In this document: in pieces, positions 1-11,734 of the stretch | Numbering within the stretch: the stretch's first letter is position 1 | How the letters are laid out: every line of letters starts with the position of its first letter | Source of the DNA: Zizania palustris | Lineage: Eukaryota > Streptophyta > Magnoliopsida > Poales > Poaceae | Length of the DNA: 64,000 bases | Direction of reading: 5' to 3' | Assembly: GCA_019279435.1 (NCBI GenBank) | Contig: JAAALK010000079.1 | Span: 59,947,915-60,011,914 of the forward strand | Translations under genes and position numbers: made by a program | Notes under the pieces: generated by a model | Databases searched by the model: none | Seen by the model: only the letters and a program-made list of their open reading frames with translations | What the model was told of the DNA's origin: nothing

Positions 1-1930
1 CTAAAGATTTTCGGTTGCTAGCTAATCCGAATAGCTGTATAGAAAACTCAATACGTGACAACAAAAGTCAGAGTGACAACCCTTACAAAGTTAAGGGCAA
101 CAGCAGATGTATATGATGAGTGGAGAATATAAGTAGCAAGGATTTGCATGAGACCAGCAATCAAATTCCAAACCAAACCCACTTAAATTTTTTCTGACTC
201 CTCTGATCCGTTCTCCTGGCATAAAGCCTTGATTGGGAAAGGCCCAAATTCCAGGGAAATGAAACTGAACTAAATTTTCAAGTCTCCCCATTTCCATGTT
301 ATCTTTCTTGGAAGATTACTATATGTCTTGTTTTTCTAGAGCAGTGATAGGCAAACAAAAGTATAGGCTAACAAAACAGAAACATATATGACAACCAAAA
401 GATCAAAACGTATTAGGTGTCCAAAATCTTGATATCAAGAATAGATACTTGTTAAATAAATGACTTCTCATGCTTCTAAATGGTGATGATATATGACATA
501 TCTTTTTCATAACAAATACTTAAAGGGTAAAGATAGGGTTTTCAACATGGATCTTCTAAATATATAAATGGGACGGAGATAAGATTTTAGAAAGATACAT
601 GGTTGGAATCACAACTACTCAAATATCAAGACCTTTCTATTTACAATAAAGCTAGAAAGAAACACTCTTCTTTTGACAGATGTTACGAGCACATCTATAT
701 TGAAAATCTTCTTTTGACGGAGATAGCTGGAGGAAAAAGTTCCTATCGATCGTTCTACAATCGACAGGAAAAAAATCTTTTGTTACATGCAGCATGCGTC
801 AGCCACACGGCCCTAATGCACATTTTCATTTACTCCTGGTCTCCTGGACGCATTGCTTTCGTCGTGCCACGTGCATTCTTCTGTGCTCGCTCGCTGCCTC
901 GCTGTAGCGTTTTTAACTTCTTGTCGACAGTTGGTTGGTCGACAGGAAAAATATTCAGTCGACTATTCAATGATCGACACAATTTTTTCTTTGTTTTTGG
1001 CAACTGAGCTGCTGACAGAATTTTGTCGACAGTGCAGAATTATAATTTCGGGGAAAACATATCATTTTTTTAAAAAACTCTTTTTTGTCTATGTCTGGAA
1101 GAGGCCGAAGATTTAAACTATTTTCATTATAAAAATAAAAGTAGGAATATGGTAGCCTGCCTAGGAAAAGACTACCCTAGAGTCGAACCATCATTACTTT
1201 GGTGAAAATATAACTTGAACTAATGATAACGCAAAAAATACTTATTTCATGTAGATGCTTGTAGATGATGAAACGTTTTAATACGCTTCGGATACATAAA
1301 GTTTTATTTAATATATGGAATAATCTAGAAAACCCCAAACTAGTATATGTAAGTTGTTCTGTTTTTATCATTGATTCTTTTCTCCCAGTTAGCTTCAAAT
1401 TACATTGCAGCAATGCACTCATGATGGCTTCACTGAAAATTATTTTTTGATGTTTCATCTCATATGCTATAAAATAAATATAAATTCTCCCGTGAGAACG
1501 TTTCACACGGATGTGTCTATATCACTTACAGCACGTTAGGTCCCTTGGGAAACGCACAAGGAGCAGCGAACACATCACAAACGTTCATTGCCAGTTTCCG
1601 TGCGTATCATATCAATGTCAAGAATCTGACTTTTCTAGGACAAAATAAGAAACAACCAAACCTGTTATATTATAAAAATAAGTTGTTTTAGATTTATATC
1701 AAGATTTGTTTAAAACTAGTCGGTTTGTATTTTATTTTGTATTTTGGACGTTTATACACTAAAGTAGTATTATTTCTTTATCATTTTTACGTTATTTTTA
1801 TTACCGTATTATATTTAATAAGAGCAAACATAGAAAACAAATATTAATTAATAACTTTTAATATCTGAAATCATGTTCCAAACGACTTATTTTTTTAGCA
1901 TCACTATAAGTACTAACTTAAATTATAGCA
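1..1930. other. AT-rich intergenic sequence, no gene recognised
   Basis: Only short, low-complexity reading frames occur here on either strand and none resembles a known protein. A cluster of short GTCGAC/ATCGAC-containing words lies at about 745-1035, but no terminal repeat pair was found. This stretch lies 3' of the formin relic, where its FH2 domain would be expected, and no FH2-like frame is visible. Confidence 0.5.
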
Positions 1931-2061
1931 TCACAAACAAATCAAACTCAGATAAAAACATTGGACACAACTAATAGGGAGCTGAGGTGGTATGTATTGT
2001 TGAATCACCCTAACAATAGGAGATTCAATAGGAGGACAAATGCACTCGTACCCATAAAAAA

Positions 2062-5005
2062 TCATGAGCTCAATCTTGTTGGCCTTGTTGGTGATGCTCC
2101 ACTTGATGTGGCGCCAAATGTCGAGCTGGTGCTGCTGCCTTTGGATCTGGAGGCACCGGTAGCTGCTGTGCACGTCTCTGGCGATTGATGTGCTCGTGAT
2201 CTTGGTGATAGAGGCGACAAGCTTCTGTTGCTGTCTTTCATGCCAGTGGGATGGCTCTTGGTCATTCTAGATCCACTCGGTGATGGAGAGCGCACATTTG
2301 TGGAGAATGGAGAACAAGTTGAATCGCCTGATGATGCACGGCGAGTCATCCTTGCTGCTGGTGTTGATGTGGCTGGCTGTGTTGCTGGCCGAGCTGGTGG
2401 CGCTGCTCTGTTGACTCTGGAGCTGACCAAAGGTGATGATATTCTTGGCGGAGAAGGAGATGCTCGTGCTCGAGGTGAGGAAGAAGAAGCAGCCTTAAGC
2501 GGAACTGAGCTGGGATGATTTGGCTTCATGCTAGGCAGCGAAGTCGCAATACTGCTTTTATTTGGTGACGACAAGGATTTCTTCAGAACCATTTTTGGAC
2601 GAGGGACATCTGTTGACGCCATTGTCGCCTCTTGTTTTGGTTTTCTAGTTGTTGAGTTGCCAGAGGCACGATCAGGTGATTTCATGGCTGTTTCTAGGGT
2701 TCTAAGAAGGCTGTTTTTGCTTCCTTCTTGACTTGACCCTTGGCTTGGAGGACTTGACAGAGATGGAGGTGTTTCACTGCTGAAAGTTGCTGGTTTTGGC
2801 TCTGTGGTGTTGCCACCTCCGTTATCTTGTTGAACCACTTGTTCCCCAATTGCTTGATGCGAACTATGCTCAAAAGGCGTTTTAGAAAGAGCTGGAGGGT
2901 TTCTTGCTTGAGCTGTTCCATGCTTAGATTTAATTGCATTCTCATGTTGTTTGCGAGGAGCTGGGTCTGTCTTTGCTTGAGCAGTAGTATTCTTGCAGCT
3001 AGAAGTGGCAATGAGGATTCCCCTTTGCAAGGTTTGTTTAAGGAGCATCTTTCCCTTTGAAGGCTTCTTAACATCTGATCCAATGTCTGGTTTCATTGTC
3101 TTTTTCGTAATGATCGGAATGGCAGATTGTTTGCTGAGATTTTGCCAAGTTCTCTTAGGCTGGGGGTTTATGGCTTCACATCTGATACTACTACTGGTAG
3201 CCCCTTCCTGCATGCTTGCTTCTTCCACTTGATGTATAACCTCTTCAGGTGCCCTTCTACTTTTGCTTAGTTGCAATTCTGTTGCCATCTCTGGATTCGA
3301 GTCTTCACTTATGAGAAGAGTTGATCGGATAGTACTGCTGCTTTCGTCCTCATCGCCAAGCCGTTCATGGTCCTTCGAGTTTGATCCTAAATCGACCGAG
3401 ATATCGTCAAAATCATAGAACTCCTCCCCATTACCAACATGGATATCACCTAGCATTTCTACTGTGGGACTTTCAGTGTCTGATGGCTCCAGCTCTGAGA
3501 AGAAGACCTAGTTCATCAAGGACACTTGTCATTTCAATATGTGTGAACCCCTAAATTTTGTTCGGAAATGAAACAGTAACTACTGAGCATGTATACGAGT
3601 ATACCTCAATCTTGAAGTCATCTTGGAATCTCTCCCTGATACAGTTCCATGGCAGATCAATGTCATCCCGGGTGAGCACCATCATGTTGGACTGCACAAA
3701 GCAGGTGTTGAACATGATCCTGAACATGGTCTCCTCCTGATCTGTGTTTTGGCCGACATGAGCGCACTCCACAACGATATCTCCATGAACTTGACACTCA
3801 ATGTTAGCCTTGATCACTGCGTTCTTTGCCTACAGAAGACGATGAACAACCATGGTGAGAGCATGTCAAGTGACCGTGAAACCATTTAACCATTAGCATC
3901 AGATCACTGAAAAGAATTTCAGTGAGCAAACAATCACCTGGTTATACTGCCTGAATTGTTGATTGATCCTTGGTGTGCTGAACAGAACCTTGGGTGAAGG
4001 ATCATCAGCCTGATCACCGTCGCGTGGACCATGAACTCGAACAATCGGTCTGCATCCTCCATTGCCATCGAAATCTGGAACAGCTCTGAGGATCAGGCAG
4101 TCCAGGATGAGGGGTCCATGCCTCGGCATCCTCTTCGGGGAACTCCTGAGCCTTGTCACATACTGCAGGTACCTGAGGTGAGAGGGCTGAGGATCCAGCT
4201 CTGAGCCAGCGGCGAGCAGCGCTCGTGGTGCTCTACCGTAGACCGTCACCAGCGTCGTCTTCAACTCCGGCGCAGGCTCCTCCATGTAGACAAGCAGGCT
4301 CGCCATGGCGAGGGCGAGCGCGGGCCACGCGCCGTCCTCGCAGTGCATGAGCAGGACGTTGCGCTGGCCATTGGTGACCAACCAGTCGACGTAGGAGGCG
4401 AGGAGCGCCCTGGTCGTCGCGAGATGGAGCGACAGGCAGCCCCGGCGCCCCGGCGCATACCGATAGCACGGGTACTCGGTTACGGCGGCGACACCATGCT
4501 GCAGGAGCGCCTCGACGGGGAGGGAGCTCTTTCCGCTGCCGTTGCCGTTGCCGGCCGCCGCGTAGAAGTTGAGGAGCACGAGGGACGCATCTTCCGGGTG
4601 GCAGCTCTTGAGCTGGATGACGGTGCTGGTCAGGTGAACCGCCTTACGTGCGTCGTCGAGTGGCTCGGTTGATAATCACGAGTTGAAGACTGAAAAACAT
4701 GTGGTAAAGCGCAAGCAATGATCTTAATATTCGTTCCAAATTGCAAAAATAAAAGTAAAATCAGTTTAATTCAATCGATCAGAGCAGATCCATCGAGCAA
4801 ACAAAAACGGAAGGGCGGTGCCGGAATTAGTTTTCACGAGAAAGGGGAAATCAAAGCACGCATAGACGAGGCAGGCATGAGCCGATCGATCGAGCGATCG
4901 ATCAGTTATCTCCGCCTTGTCAGGGCACGTACCGTACACCCGCTCGGAGAAGCAGGACACGCCATCCATGGCCTTCCGTGCGAAGAGCTTCCTAAGAAGC
5001 GCCAT
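2062..5005 (-). pseudogene. Class II formin relic: PTEN-like and C2 region without FH2
   Basis: Class II plant formins carry an N-terminal PTEN-like domain that helps target them to membranes, then C2, proline-rich FH1 and actin-nucleating FH2 domains. Four exons are visible: 5005-4933 (start MALLRKLFARK, typical of class II formins), 4689-3938 (PTEN-like, with the degenerate phosphatase loop HCEDGAWP), 3829-3605 (C2 part) and 3507-2062 (Ser/Pro-rich linker). All junctions are GT-AG and phases agree. Two defects are seen. Codon 29 is an in-frame TGA at 4678-4676, at the position of a Cys in Arabidopsis class II formins (recalled from memory). The frame ends at 2062 within the degenerate proline/serine region with no FH2 downstream. 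I infer a pseudogene. A PTEN-C2-only protein would still need readthrough or a later start. The donor GTACGT of intron 1 and the acceptor CAG are intact, so misplacing exon 2 does not explain the stop. Confidence 0.8.
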
Positions 5006-5013
5006 CACCTGAG

Positions 5014-5033
5014 ACGAGAGAGAGAGAGAGAGG
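5014..5033. repeat. Short (GA)n tract in the formin 5' leader
   Basis: A GA-dinucleotide run lies immediately upstream of the formin relic start codon at 5005. On the transcribed strand it is a CT-rich leader tract, common in plant 5' UTRs. Confidence 0.6.
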
Positions 5034-5189
5034 AAGAATGGCTTTGGTTGCGGTCTTCTTCCGGTTCTGGATGGGGAGGGGGAGCTACTACGTGCGGGGG
5101 TGGAAGGCTGCAGCCTGGATGGAACGGGCGTGGGAAGAAGACGACTAGACGAGTTCACCGCGGCGCGTGCGCGACGGCGTGATTGCTAT

Positions 5190-6028
5190 CTCTCCTTACA
5201 CCGGTGCGGGATTTAATTTTAACACGCGAGCGGTAACAAAATTGTTCTCTGAGTTTGATATATAAGGTCATCTGAATAATTAATACGTGGTTTATTAATT
5301 GACACACGGAAAAAGTGGTAAATAATTAAATTATCCTACACCGATGGACGCGCTGGTTTTGGGCCTCCATTAGAACTTGGGCCTGGTGATGCCAAACCAT
5401 TCCTGACGGCCCATACTACTTACTCTCGATTTGTTTGTTTTTTATTTATTTTTTTCATGTCACATAAATAATCCTGTTTTAAAAAATTACAGAAATAATC
5501 TAATAATCTTACAAACGTAATATCGAGGATGGTATTTAAAAAACGTCCTTTTAGAGTTTTTTATTTATAGGAAAACCTCAACAATAAGAGTACGGTCAGA
5601 AACAATATTAATTTTTAGAAAGAAAACGAGATAAAAACATGAGTTATAATTATAATAATATAACGTATTTCTAAAAACTGAAGCAAATAAATCATCCTAC
5701 GTGGCGAGCCAGCTCCTTGCGTGCGCGTCTCACGGGGCAGGCCGCAGGCACCGTCCAGGCTGTTCCGGGGCCCACCCAGACGGCGCGGATCCGTCCGACG
5801 TGGCGTCGATCGACAGCCACGCGGACGCCATGTGGCACTCGCTTATCAGCAAACGAACGGCCCGCGTCGCTCCACGTAGACGCCACGACACGTTCTTATC
5901 CGCGCGATCCGACGGCCCCGACCCACCACCGTCTCCCGAGAAAATTAGTTGACCTGTTTGGGGTCAGGAGTCGCTGCTTGCTCTGCTTTCTCGGGGTTGC
6001 TGGGCAGAGGAGGAGGGGGCGGGCGGCG
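5190..6028. promoter_or_regulatory. Intergenic region and NF-YB upstream/leader region
   Basis: AT-rich sequence to about 5690 is followed by GC-rich sequence leading into the NF-YB start. It separates the divergent formin relic from NF-YB and should contain the NF-YB promoter and 5' UTR. No convincing TATA box was picked out. The frame is open upstream of the NF-YB ATG back to 5717, but that extension has no family similarity. Confidence 0.4.
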
Positions 6029-6679
6029 ATGCCGGACTCGGACAACGACTCCGGCGGGCCGAGCATCGCGGGAGGGGAGCTTTCGTCGCCGCGGGAGCAG
6101 GATCGGTTCCTGCCGATCGCGAACGTGAGCCGGATCATGAAGAAGGCGCTGCCGGCCAACGCCAAGATCAGCAAGGACGCCAAGGAGACGGTGCAGGAGT
6201 GCGTGTCCGAGTTCATCTCCTTCATCACCGGCGAGGCCTCCGACAAGTGCCAGCGCGAGAAGCGCAAGACCGTCAACGGCGACGACCTGCTCTGGGCCAT
6301 GACCACGCTTGGCTTTGAGGACTACGTCGAGCCGCTCAAGCACTACCTCCATAAGTTCCGCGAGATCGAGGGCGAGAGGGCCGCGGCGTCCTCCGGCGGC
6401 GGCGCCGCCTCCACCACGCCGCATCAGCTGCAGCAGAGCGATGTTCCAAGAAGCGCCAATGCCGGCGGGTACGCGGGCTACGGCGGCGCCCTGGGAGCTG
6501 GCCCCGGCGGAATGATGATGATGATGGGACAACCCGTCTACGGCTCGCCGCCCCCACAGCAGCAACAGCAACAACAGCATCACATGGCAATGAGAGGAAG
6601 CGGCAGCTTCAGTCATCACGGCGGCGGCGGCGGATCGTCGTCGTCGTCGGGGCTCGGTCCGCAAGACAGGGCTTGGTGA
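6029..6679 (+). CDS. NF-YB: NF-YB (HAP3/CBF-A) subunit, CCAAT-binding transcription factor
   Basis: The gene encodes a 216-residue protein in a single exon. NF-YB is a histone-fold protein that dimerises with NF-YC and, with NF-YA, binds CCAAT boxes in the nucleus; NF-YB/NF-YC dimers also work with CCT-domain proteins in flowering control. The start at 6029 begins [12 protein letters not shown], the typical N-terminus of this grass subgroup. The conserved core (residues about 25-115) has [44 protein letters not shown] and NGDDLLWAM, which are hallmarks of the non-LEC1 type. The C-terminus is low complexity: Ala/Gly-rich, five Met in a row, a poly-Gln/His tract and a Ser run. The codons are GC-rich and the frame is undamaged. 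I am confident of the family but not of which numbered paralogue it is. Confidence 0.95.
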   Translation: MPDSDNDSGGPSIAGGELSSPREQDRFLPIANVSRIMKKALPANAKISKDAKETVQECVSEFISFITGEASDKCQREKRKTVNGDDLLWAMTTLGFEDYVEPLKHYLHKFREIEGERAAASSGGGAASTTPHQLQQSDVPRSANAGGYAGYGGALGAGPGGMMMMMGQPVYGSPPPQQQQQQQHHMAMRGSGSFSHHGGGGGSSSSSGLGPQDRAW

Positions 6680-7619
6680 TGAGATGCCATCTTTGTCCTT
6701 GGTAACCATCATGTGTTAATTTCTGTCACTAGCTGACTCATGCTTGCAAATTTGCTAATCTAAACCCTGAGTTTTGGTTGAAAAGTGACAGTAATTTGAA
6801 TTGTTCAGATTCTAAATTTACCCACTAATTGTTGTCAAATTATTTGTTTTACAGTATATCTGTCTTGAATTAATTATTATTTCACAGCAGCCAATGGATG
6901 GATTTAGATTACACTCCTACTTCTAATTTGTACAGAAGAATGAAAGTACATCAGGCAATGAAGTTCTACATGGATCATTATCTGTTAATAATTTGGATCA
7001 GTATCCAAATATGGTATAATCTGAATCTGGAAAAAATCAGTATCCGTCACCTCCGGCCGCCATTTCACATCGCAGGAAACGGCCTCCAGCGTCACGGCAC
7101 TGTCCGCGGCCAAGACCTGAGCACTGCCAGCATCGTCCGCTTGCCCCGACTCGGCATTGTACGCATCCTCGTTGTCTCCTCTTTCCATTTTAGACTTTTA
7201 GCGTTTTCCGCCGTCGCCGTTGCCTCCTCGGTCGCCGCCGTCACCGGAGACGAAGATAGCATCGGCTGTCCTGCCCTCTGTTTTCTGTTTTGGATGGATC
7301 TCGTAGCCATCATTCATTTCGCGATGAACGATCGAGATTAAAACGTGCGTGGATCGAATCTTGTGCGTCCATTCTTCCTTAAACCTTAGTCATTACATTT
7401 CTGATATTTACAACTACTTATAAAATCTGAAATTAAAATAAATAGTTTAATTGTAAATACAGAATATAAAAATCGGTAATTTCAGAATCTAGCTAAAAAA
7501 CTAACTTCTTTATTCTTAATAGACACATGCTCAGATCAACTACTACTAATATACTAATAAGAGTCTTCAAAAGAAACAAACAGTCATATATTTTGGTATT
7601 TGTGATACTTGAGGCTTAT
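6680..7619. other. NF-YB 3' flank and AT-rich intergenic DNA
   Basis: The first 200-300 bases are probably the NF-YB 3' UTR. A GC-richer patch at about 7045-7270 has open frames on both strands that match no family I recognise, and these are treated as chance. Confidence 0.4.
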
Positions 7620-7795
7620 AATAAAGGAATTTTTGTAAACACGCCATTATAATTTTCTGTAATTTGAAAAATTCCACTGTCAGTGATTGTGGTAGGTCCC
7701 ATCTGTCAGTGACACGCCGATGACATATTTCAAAACCGTGAAAATTGTAATGGCATGGAAAAATTTGGCCTATAATAAAAGCACTATATAAACGG
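7620..7795. mobile_element. MITE with imperfect terminal inverted repeats (family A)
   Basis: The left end reads toward GCCATTATAATTTTC, and the right end, reverse-complemented, reads toward GCCATTACAATTTTC, with about 40 bases of imperfect inverted match overall. The interior contains GGTCCCATCTGTCAGTG. A related copy lies at 13,740-13,875. It is non-coding, and the superfamily is not certain. Confidence 0.6.
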
Positions 7796-8391
7796 TTATG
7801 TGTTGGCTTAATATTTTACCATTTGTCAGAGGGTGTTAACTGGATAATCTTTGGGATAGGGAATTAAGCTTACTAAACTTGGAATTGCTTTAGATCCGGG
7901 TACCATATCAGAATTCAGAACTATCTTGACCATAAATTCAGTGAAACAATACATTTTTTAAAAGAAATCAGGATTTGTGCTAATATATTAACGAATTGGA
8001 GAAAAATAACATTGAAGATGTCAGGAGACGCACCAACGCACTAACATCAAAGAATACAAAGGGAAACGAGGGGAGGGGAGGGAAGGGAGAATGAGCTCAC
8101 AAGCTTGTTTCCCCACGAGAACGAGAAGCCGATCACCATTGGGCGACGTCTCGAGAGATTATTAGGTGGAAACTTGAGGTTCCTTTGAGGGTTCTTTTAT
8201 AACGTTCAAATTTTATAGAATTTTCGCATGAATCATATCAAGTCCTCCAAAATTCTTTTGAAAAAACTTTATCTCCGACTCGTCTTACTTCATTTAAAAA
8301 TGTGCGATTGTTTTGTTCTTTCGAGAGGTTTCAAGGTTTCAGAAGACATTATTCAAAAAGATGGCAAAACGAAAAGGGGATTGCTTACCAC
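7796..8391. other. Intergenic sequence, nothing recognised
   Basis: Mixed-composition DNA with a G-rich stretch at about 8070-8090. The short open frame at 8228-8419 has no recognisable similarity and runs into the following MITE. Confidence 0.4.
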
Positions 8392-8700
8392 TAAGGTGGC
8401 ATTTGGTTGTTTAGTCTAAAAATTTAGCTCTATTACATCGAATGTTTAGATATTATTTTAGAGTATTAAATATTTATTATTTATAAAACTCATTCATAAT
8501 CGGTGGATTATTCACGAGACAAATCTAATAAGTCTAATTACGTCATAATTTGACAATGTGGTGCTATAGTAAACATTTGTTAATCATGGATTAATTAGTC
8601 TTAATAAATTCATCTCGCGAATAATCCTCTTATTCTGCAATTATTTTTATAATCAATTTATGTTTAGCCTTTTAAATTAGTAATAGTACTAAACTTTAAT
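8392..8700. mobile_element. Degraded foldback MITE common in grasses
   Basis: The interior is nearly palindromic around CGAGACAAATCTAATAAG and CTTAATAAATTCATCTCG, with ATTTGACAATGTGGTGC and a 'gtttag' motif near both ends. This is the layout of a widespread grass MITE whose long inverted repeats include the tract 'aattcgtctcgcgaatt'-like. A more decayed relative lies at about 24,760-24,946. Boundaries are approximate. Confidence 0.65.
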
Positions 8701-8979
8701 CTAGATCACGTGAGAAGGGATAAAGAGAGTGAAAATGTCCAGTCACACGGAGAAATGGAGCCGCACATCTTTAGCGAAGTTTGCCTCAAAAAAACATCTT
8801 TAGCGAAGGAAACAGTGAAAATATAACTTGTAAAAACTTATTTAAAAATATGATATTGCTCTCATACTAGTGTACGCAAATTTATTTTGGAAATAATGTC
8901 TCGAAATGAATAAAAACGGAGGTTCGTATGGAGATAGCGCTTGGCATTTAGTAATTTGTTGGCGATCAACTAACTGGAA

Positions 8980-10128
8980 TTAATTAGCTGATTCCATCGG
9001 TGCTGCTGCAACATCTTTGTCCTTCTGATCCTGCTGCTTCTTGAATATCTTGCACTGGACATGCTGTTTGAAGGTGCGCGGCGCGAAGAGCGGCTGCTCG
9101 GCGGCGCCGTCGTCCGTGAGCAGCTCCTGTAGCGGCTGCAGCAGCACCGCCTCAGGCGGTGGCTCGCAGAAGACGACCCAGGAAATGCGCACGGCTTCCC
9201 GGTTGACGAGGCCGCGGTGGAGCACGCTGGTGTAGCGGCCGTTGCTGAGGATCTCCAGGGCGTCGCCGACGTGGACGACGATGGTGCCCGGCTCGGCGCG
9301 GGCGGTGACCCAGCGGCCGGCGTGGTGCACCTGCAGGCCCGGGACGCCGTTGTGGAGGATGAACGAGAGGGCGCTGACGTCGGTGTGGGCCTCCACGCCG
9401 ACGGCGAGGTCAGGCTGCGGGCACCTCGGGTAGTAGTTGATCTTGAGCTGGAGGAGCAAGTCGTTGTCGTCGCCCTGCTCCTGTCCTTGGAGCCGCCGCT
9501 CCAGCATCTCCTCCGGCTGGCCGAGGCCGATGGAGAGGATGGCGAGCAGCTTTGAAGCGAGGCTCCGGACACGAGCGCCGAAGTCCTGAGTGACGGGCAC
9601 ATACTCCGGCGGGTTAGCCGGCCAGAGCGCGTGATCGGTGAGGTGGTCAGGGTGGACGAGGTGGAAGAGGTAGTCCTCCCACTCCCTCTGCCCACTGGCG
9701 TTGGCGGCGAGCCGGCTGCCGTACCCCTGCATGCGGCCCCCGGCCGGGTCGTTGGCGTACGCCTCCTTCGCCTCGATGGGCAGCGCGAAGAACGCCTCGC
9801 CTGCCGCGCGCAGGCCGTCAATCACATCCGTCGGGATGCCGTGGCCGGCGATGTGCATGACGCCCCACTCGGCCGCCGCCGCGCGCACCGCGTCGACGCA
9901 CGCGCGCCTGCCGTCCTCGCCGGCGGCGGCGTCGTCGAAGGCGGATATATCCACGACGGGGATACGGAGAGGGTCCCCGGACGCCGCCAGGGCCAGCTCG
10001 AAGGCGTCTCCAAGGTCGGTGCGCTCCTCCTCCGGCCGGACGTACTCCGGTGGGATGTCGGACAACCCACGCAGGCTCAGAGCTTCCACCCTCAGCTCCA
10101 CGCCGGCCATCTCGATCGGTCCCTCCAT
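8980..10128 (-). CDS. ANS: Anthocyanidin synthase / leucoanthocyanidin dioxygenase (A2-like)
   Basis: The gene encodes 382 residues without introns, as in maize A2. The enzyme is an Fe(II)/2-oxoglutarate dioxygenase of the cytosol that converts leucoanthocyanidins to anthocyanidins, the last step before glycosylation. The start at 10,128 gives [21 protein letters not shown]. The DIOX_N part includes IPVVDIS (57-63) and [12 protein letters not shown]. The catalytic part has [14 protein letters not shown] (231-244), the iron ligands H248, D250 and H304, and the 2-oxoglutarate contact R314-x-S316 in RISWVVF. The family signatures [13 protein letters not shown] and [14 protein letters not shown] are present. 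All catalytic residues are intact, so it is probably functional. Flavonol synthase is the nearest alternative, but [18 protein letters not shown] and the overall match favour ANS. The reading frame extends four codons upstream to 10,140 but has no ATG there. Confidence 0.93.
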   Translation of the reverse strand: MEGPIEMAGVELRVEALSLRGLSDIPPEYVRPEEERTDLGDAFELALAASGDPLRIPVVDISAFDDAAAGEDGRRACVDAVRAAAAEWGVMHIAGHGIPTDVIDGLRAAGEAFFALPIEAKEAYANDPAGGRMQGYGSRLAANASGQREWEDYLFHLVHPDHLTDHALWPANPPEYVPVTQDFGARVRSLASKLLAILSIGLGQPEEMLERRLQGQEQGDDNDLLLQLKINYYPRCPQPDLAVGVEAHTDVSALSFILHNGVPGLQVHHAGRWVTARAEPGTIVVHVGDALEILSNGRYTSVLHRGLVNREAVRISWVVFCEPPPEAVLLQPLQELLTDDGAAEQPLFAPRTFKQHVQCKIFKKQQDQKDKDVAAAPMESAN

Positions 10129-10224
10129 GCTCCTCTTCAAACTGTAGTACGTGCGTGGTCTGGTAGGTAGATGAACTGCGGAAGTGCGGATCGACGTGCT
10201 CAGCCGGAGAGGCCCGGCCGCTAG

Positions 10225-10232
10225 CTTTATAC
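10225..10232 (-). promoter_or_regulatory. TATA box of the ANS gene
   Basis: On the minus strand GTATAAAG lies about 97 bases upstream of the ANS start codon, which gives a leader of roughly 60-70 bases if transcription begins about 30 bases downstream. The leader contains tandem CTACC words (about 10,160-10,168) resembling sites for P/C1-type MYB factors. Confidence 0.65.
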
Positions 10233-10265
10233 GGCGGCGCTGCCGCTAGTTGCTCCGCGCGCTCG

Positions 10266-10334
10266 CATGCATGCGATGAGGCAATTGCAACTAACAAAGA
10301 GCACGCGCGGTTAGCTCCATCCATCCATCACGTG
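10266..10334. promoter_or_regulatory. RY/Sph motif and G-box upstream of ANS
   Basis: CATGCATG (10,266-10,273) is an RY/Sph element of the kind read by B3 factors such as VP1 and FUS3. The palindromic CACGTG (10,329-10,334) is a G-box/E-box of the kind bound by bHLH and bZIP factors. Both lie within 110 bases upstream of the TATA box. Function is inferred from motif identity only. Confidence 0.45.
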
Positions 10335-10544
10335 CACGTTCGTTACACTTACACCAGTTATATTATTTGAGTGATTGCAGTAGTGATTGATTGATATGTT
10401 CGAAAATTCATTTATTAATTCACGTTTCGACACCGAACTATCACCAACACAAAAGTCAACCACTAATTATAATATGAAAAATATATGGCCTTTAATACGA
10501 CGTCGTTTTTATCGTTAAAAGTTTTCGCAATACAACTTAATACA

Positions 10545-11130
10545 ACTTAGGACCCGTTTGCGCAACTAAAATTAATTGTTAGCTAAAACTAATTATTATG
10601 TTTGGATACTTTGGACTAATACTTGAAAAAATTAGCTCTCATTAATTCATTTTTGTGGACTAATGACTAACCATTAGTTAGCCCCTAACTAACAATTAGT
10701 TTAGTAATTAACTGTATTGTTTGAATGAAATAAAACTAAAAAATAACTACTAACTATTAACCATTAGTTCATGGGACTTTAATTATTATACGTTTCTCGG
10801 TCTTGGCACGCTTCCTGTGCCTATCCTAAGTTGATCACGAAGTTATTTGTGAACTATACTTAGGGCTCGTTTTGACGGAATAAAACTAATTGTTAGCTAG
10901 AACTAATTATTAGTTAGCTAATAATTAGTTCACATATGTTTGGATACTTTGAACTAATACTTAGAAAAAGAGTAAAATATTCTTATTAGCTCCCATTAGT
11001 TCACTTTTATGAACTAATAACTAACCATTAGTTGGCCTACGAACTAACAATTACTTTAGTAATTAGTTAGACTGTTTGGATGAATTAAGACTAAAAATTA
11101 GTTACTAACCATTAGTTCACGGGATCTAAG
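10545..11130. mobile_element. Two adjacent copies of one MITE family
   Basis: Segments of about 10,551-10,790 and 10,861-11,130 share order and wording: a start near 'cccgtttg' / 'gctcgttttg', repeats of AACTAATTATTAG, 'tttggatactttg', 'actaaccattagtt', and an end at 'accattagttca(t/c)ggg'. The second copy is better preserved, and both are rich in AACTAATT/AATTAGTT inverted words. They look like hAT-type MITEs, although I could not fix the target duplications. Confidence 0.6.
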
Positions 11131-11734
11131 CACGGCCTTAGCCAATTGGTATTTGTAACGTGGTTTTGAGTCTTTCAAACAACTGATGGAGTATTCTTAT
11201 TTTTATTTTACGGTATAAAGGCTCTAATCAACCATGATTAGATTGGGCATGCTTATACAAGACGACTAAGAGCAACTCTGGTAGGGTCTACTTAGGTTTT
11301 TAAACTTTTTTTAGAGTCCGTGAGAAAAATTGAGATTTAGCAAGGTCTCAAGGTCTCTACTTGTCTATAAAAATATGATGGCACTCAAAAGAGGCTACCA
11401 GACCCTCATTCCTAGGGCCCCTCTCCCAGTTCTCATTTTCGCGTCACGTGGGCACGCGCGCAGGCTTCTCGCTGGCCTTTCCTGCATGCGCCAAAGGTAG
11501 GCCCATTCACCCGTCGTTAGGGATTTATTCGCACCCACCCTCGATAGAAAGCCACAACTATTGGATCCCCCTGCTGGATTCCCCCCTTCCCACCGCCTGC
11601 TTGATTTGCACCCCCCCACACTCGCACTCGCTAGGTCACTGTCAGGCACCGGAAGTAGGGGATCCTCCCTACAGATGGTAGTCGCTCACCGCCCGCCGAG
11701 GACCTGCACCCAATTTTGAGGATACTACACGATT
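11131..11734. other. Intergenic sequence leading into the Harbinger relic
   Basis: A terminal-repeat-like word AGAGCAACTCTGGTAG at about 11,270 resembles the GAGCATCTCCA ends of Harbinger/Tourist elements, but its partner was not found. The GC-rich part at 11,400-11,700 has only chance frames. Confidence 0.35.

Noticed and set aside
5945..6712. Long minus-strand frame opposite NF-YB
   Set aside because: Shadow of the GC-rich NF-YB coding sequence with no family match.
6898..7341. Possible small gene downstream of NF-YB
   Set aside because: Frames are open on both strands in the same patch, start within the likely NF-YB 3' UTR and show no domain.
9217..10324. Long plus- and minus-strand frames overlapping ANS
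   Set aside because: Antisense or shifted shadows of the high-GC dioxygenase gene.
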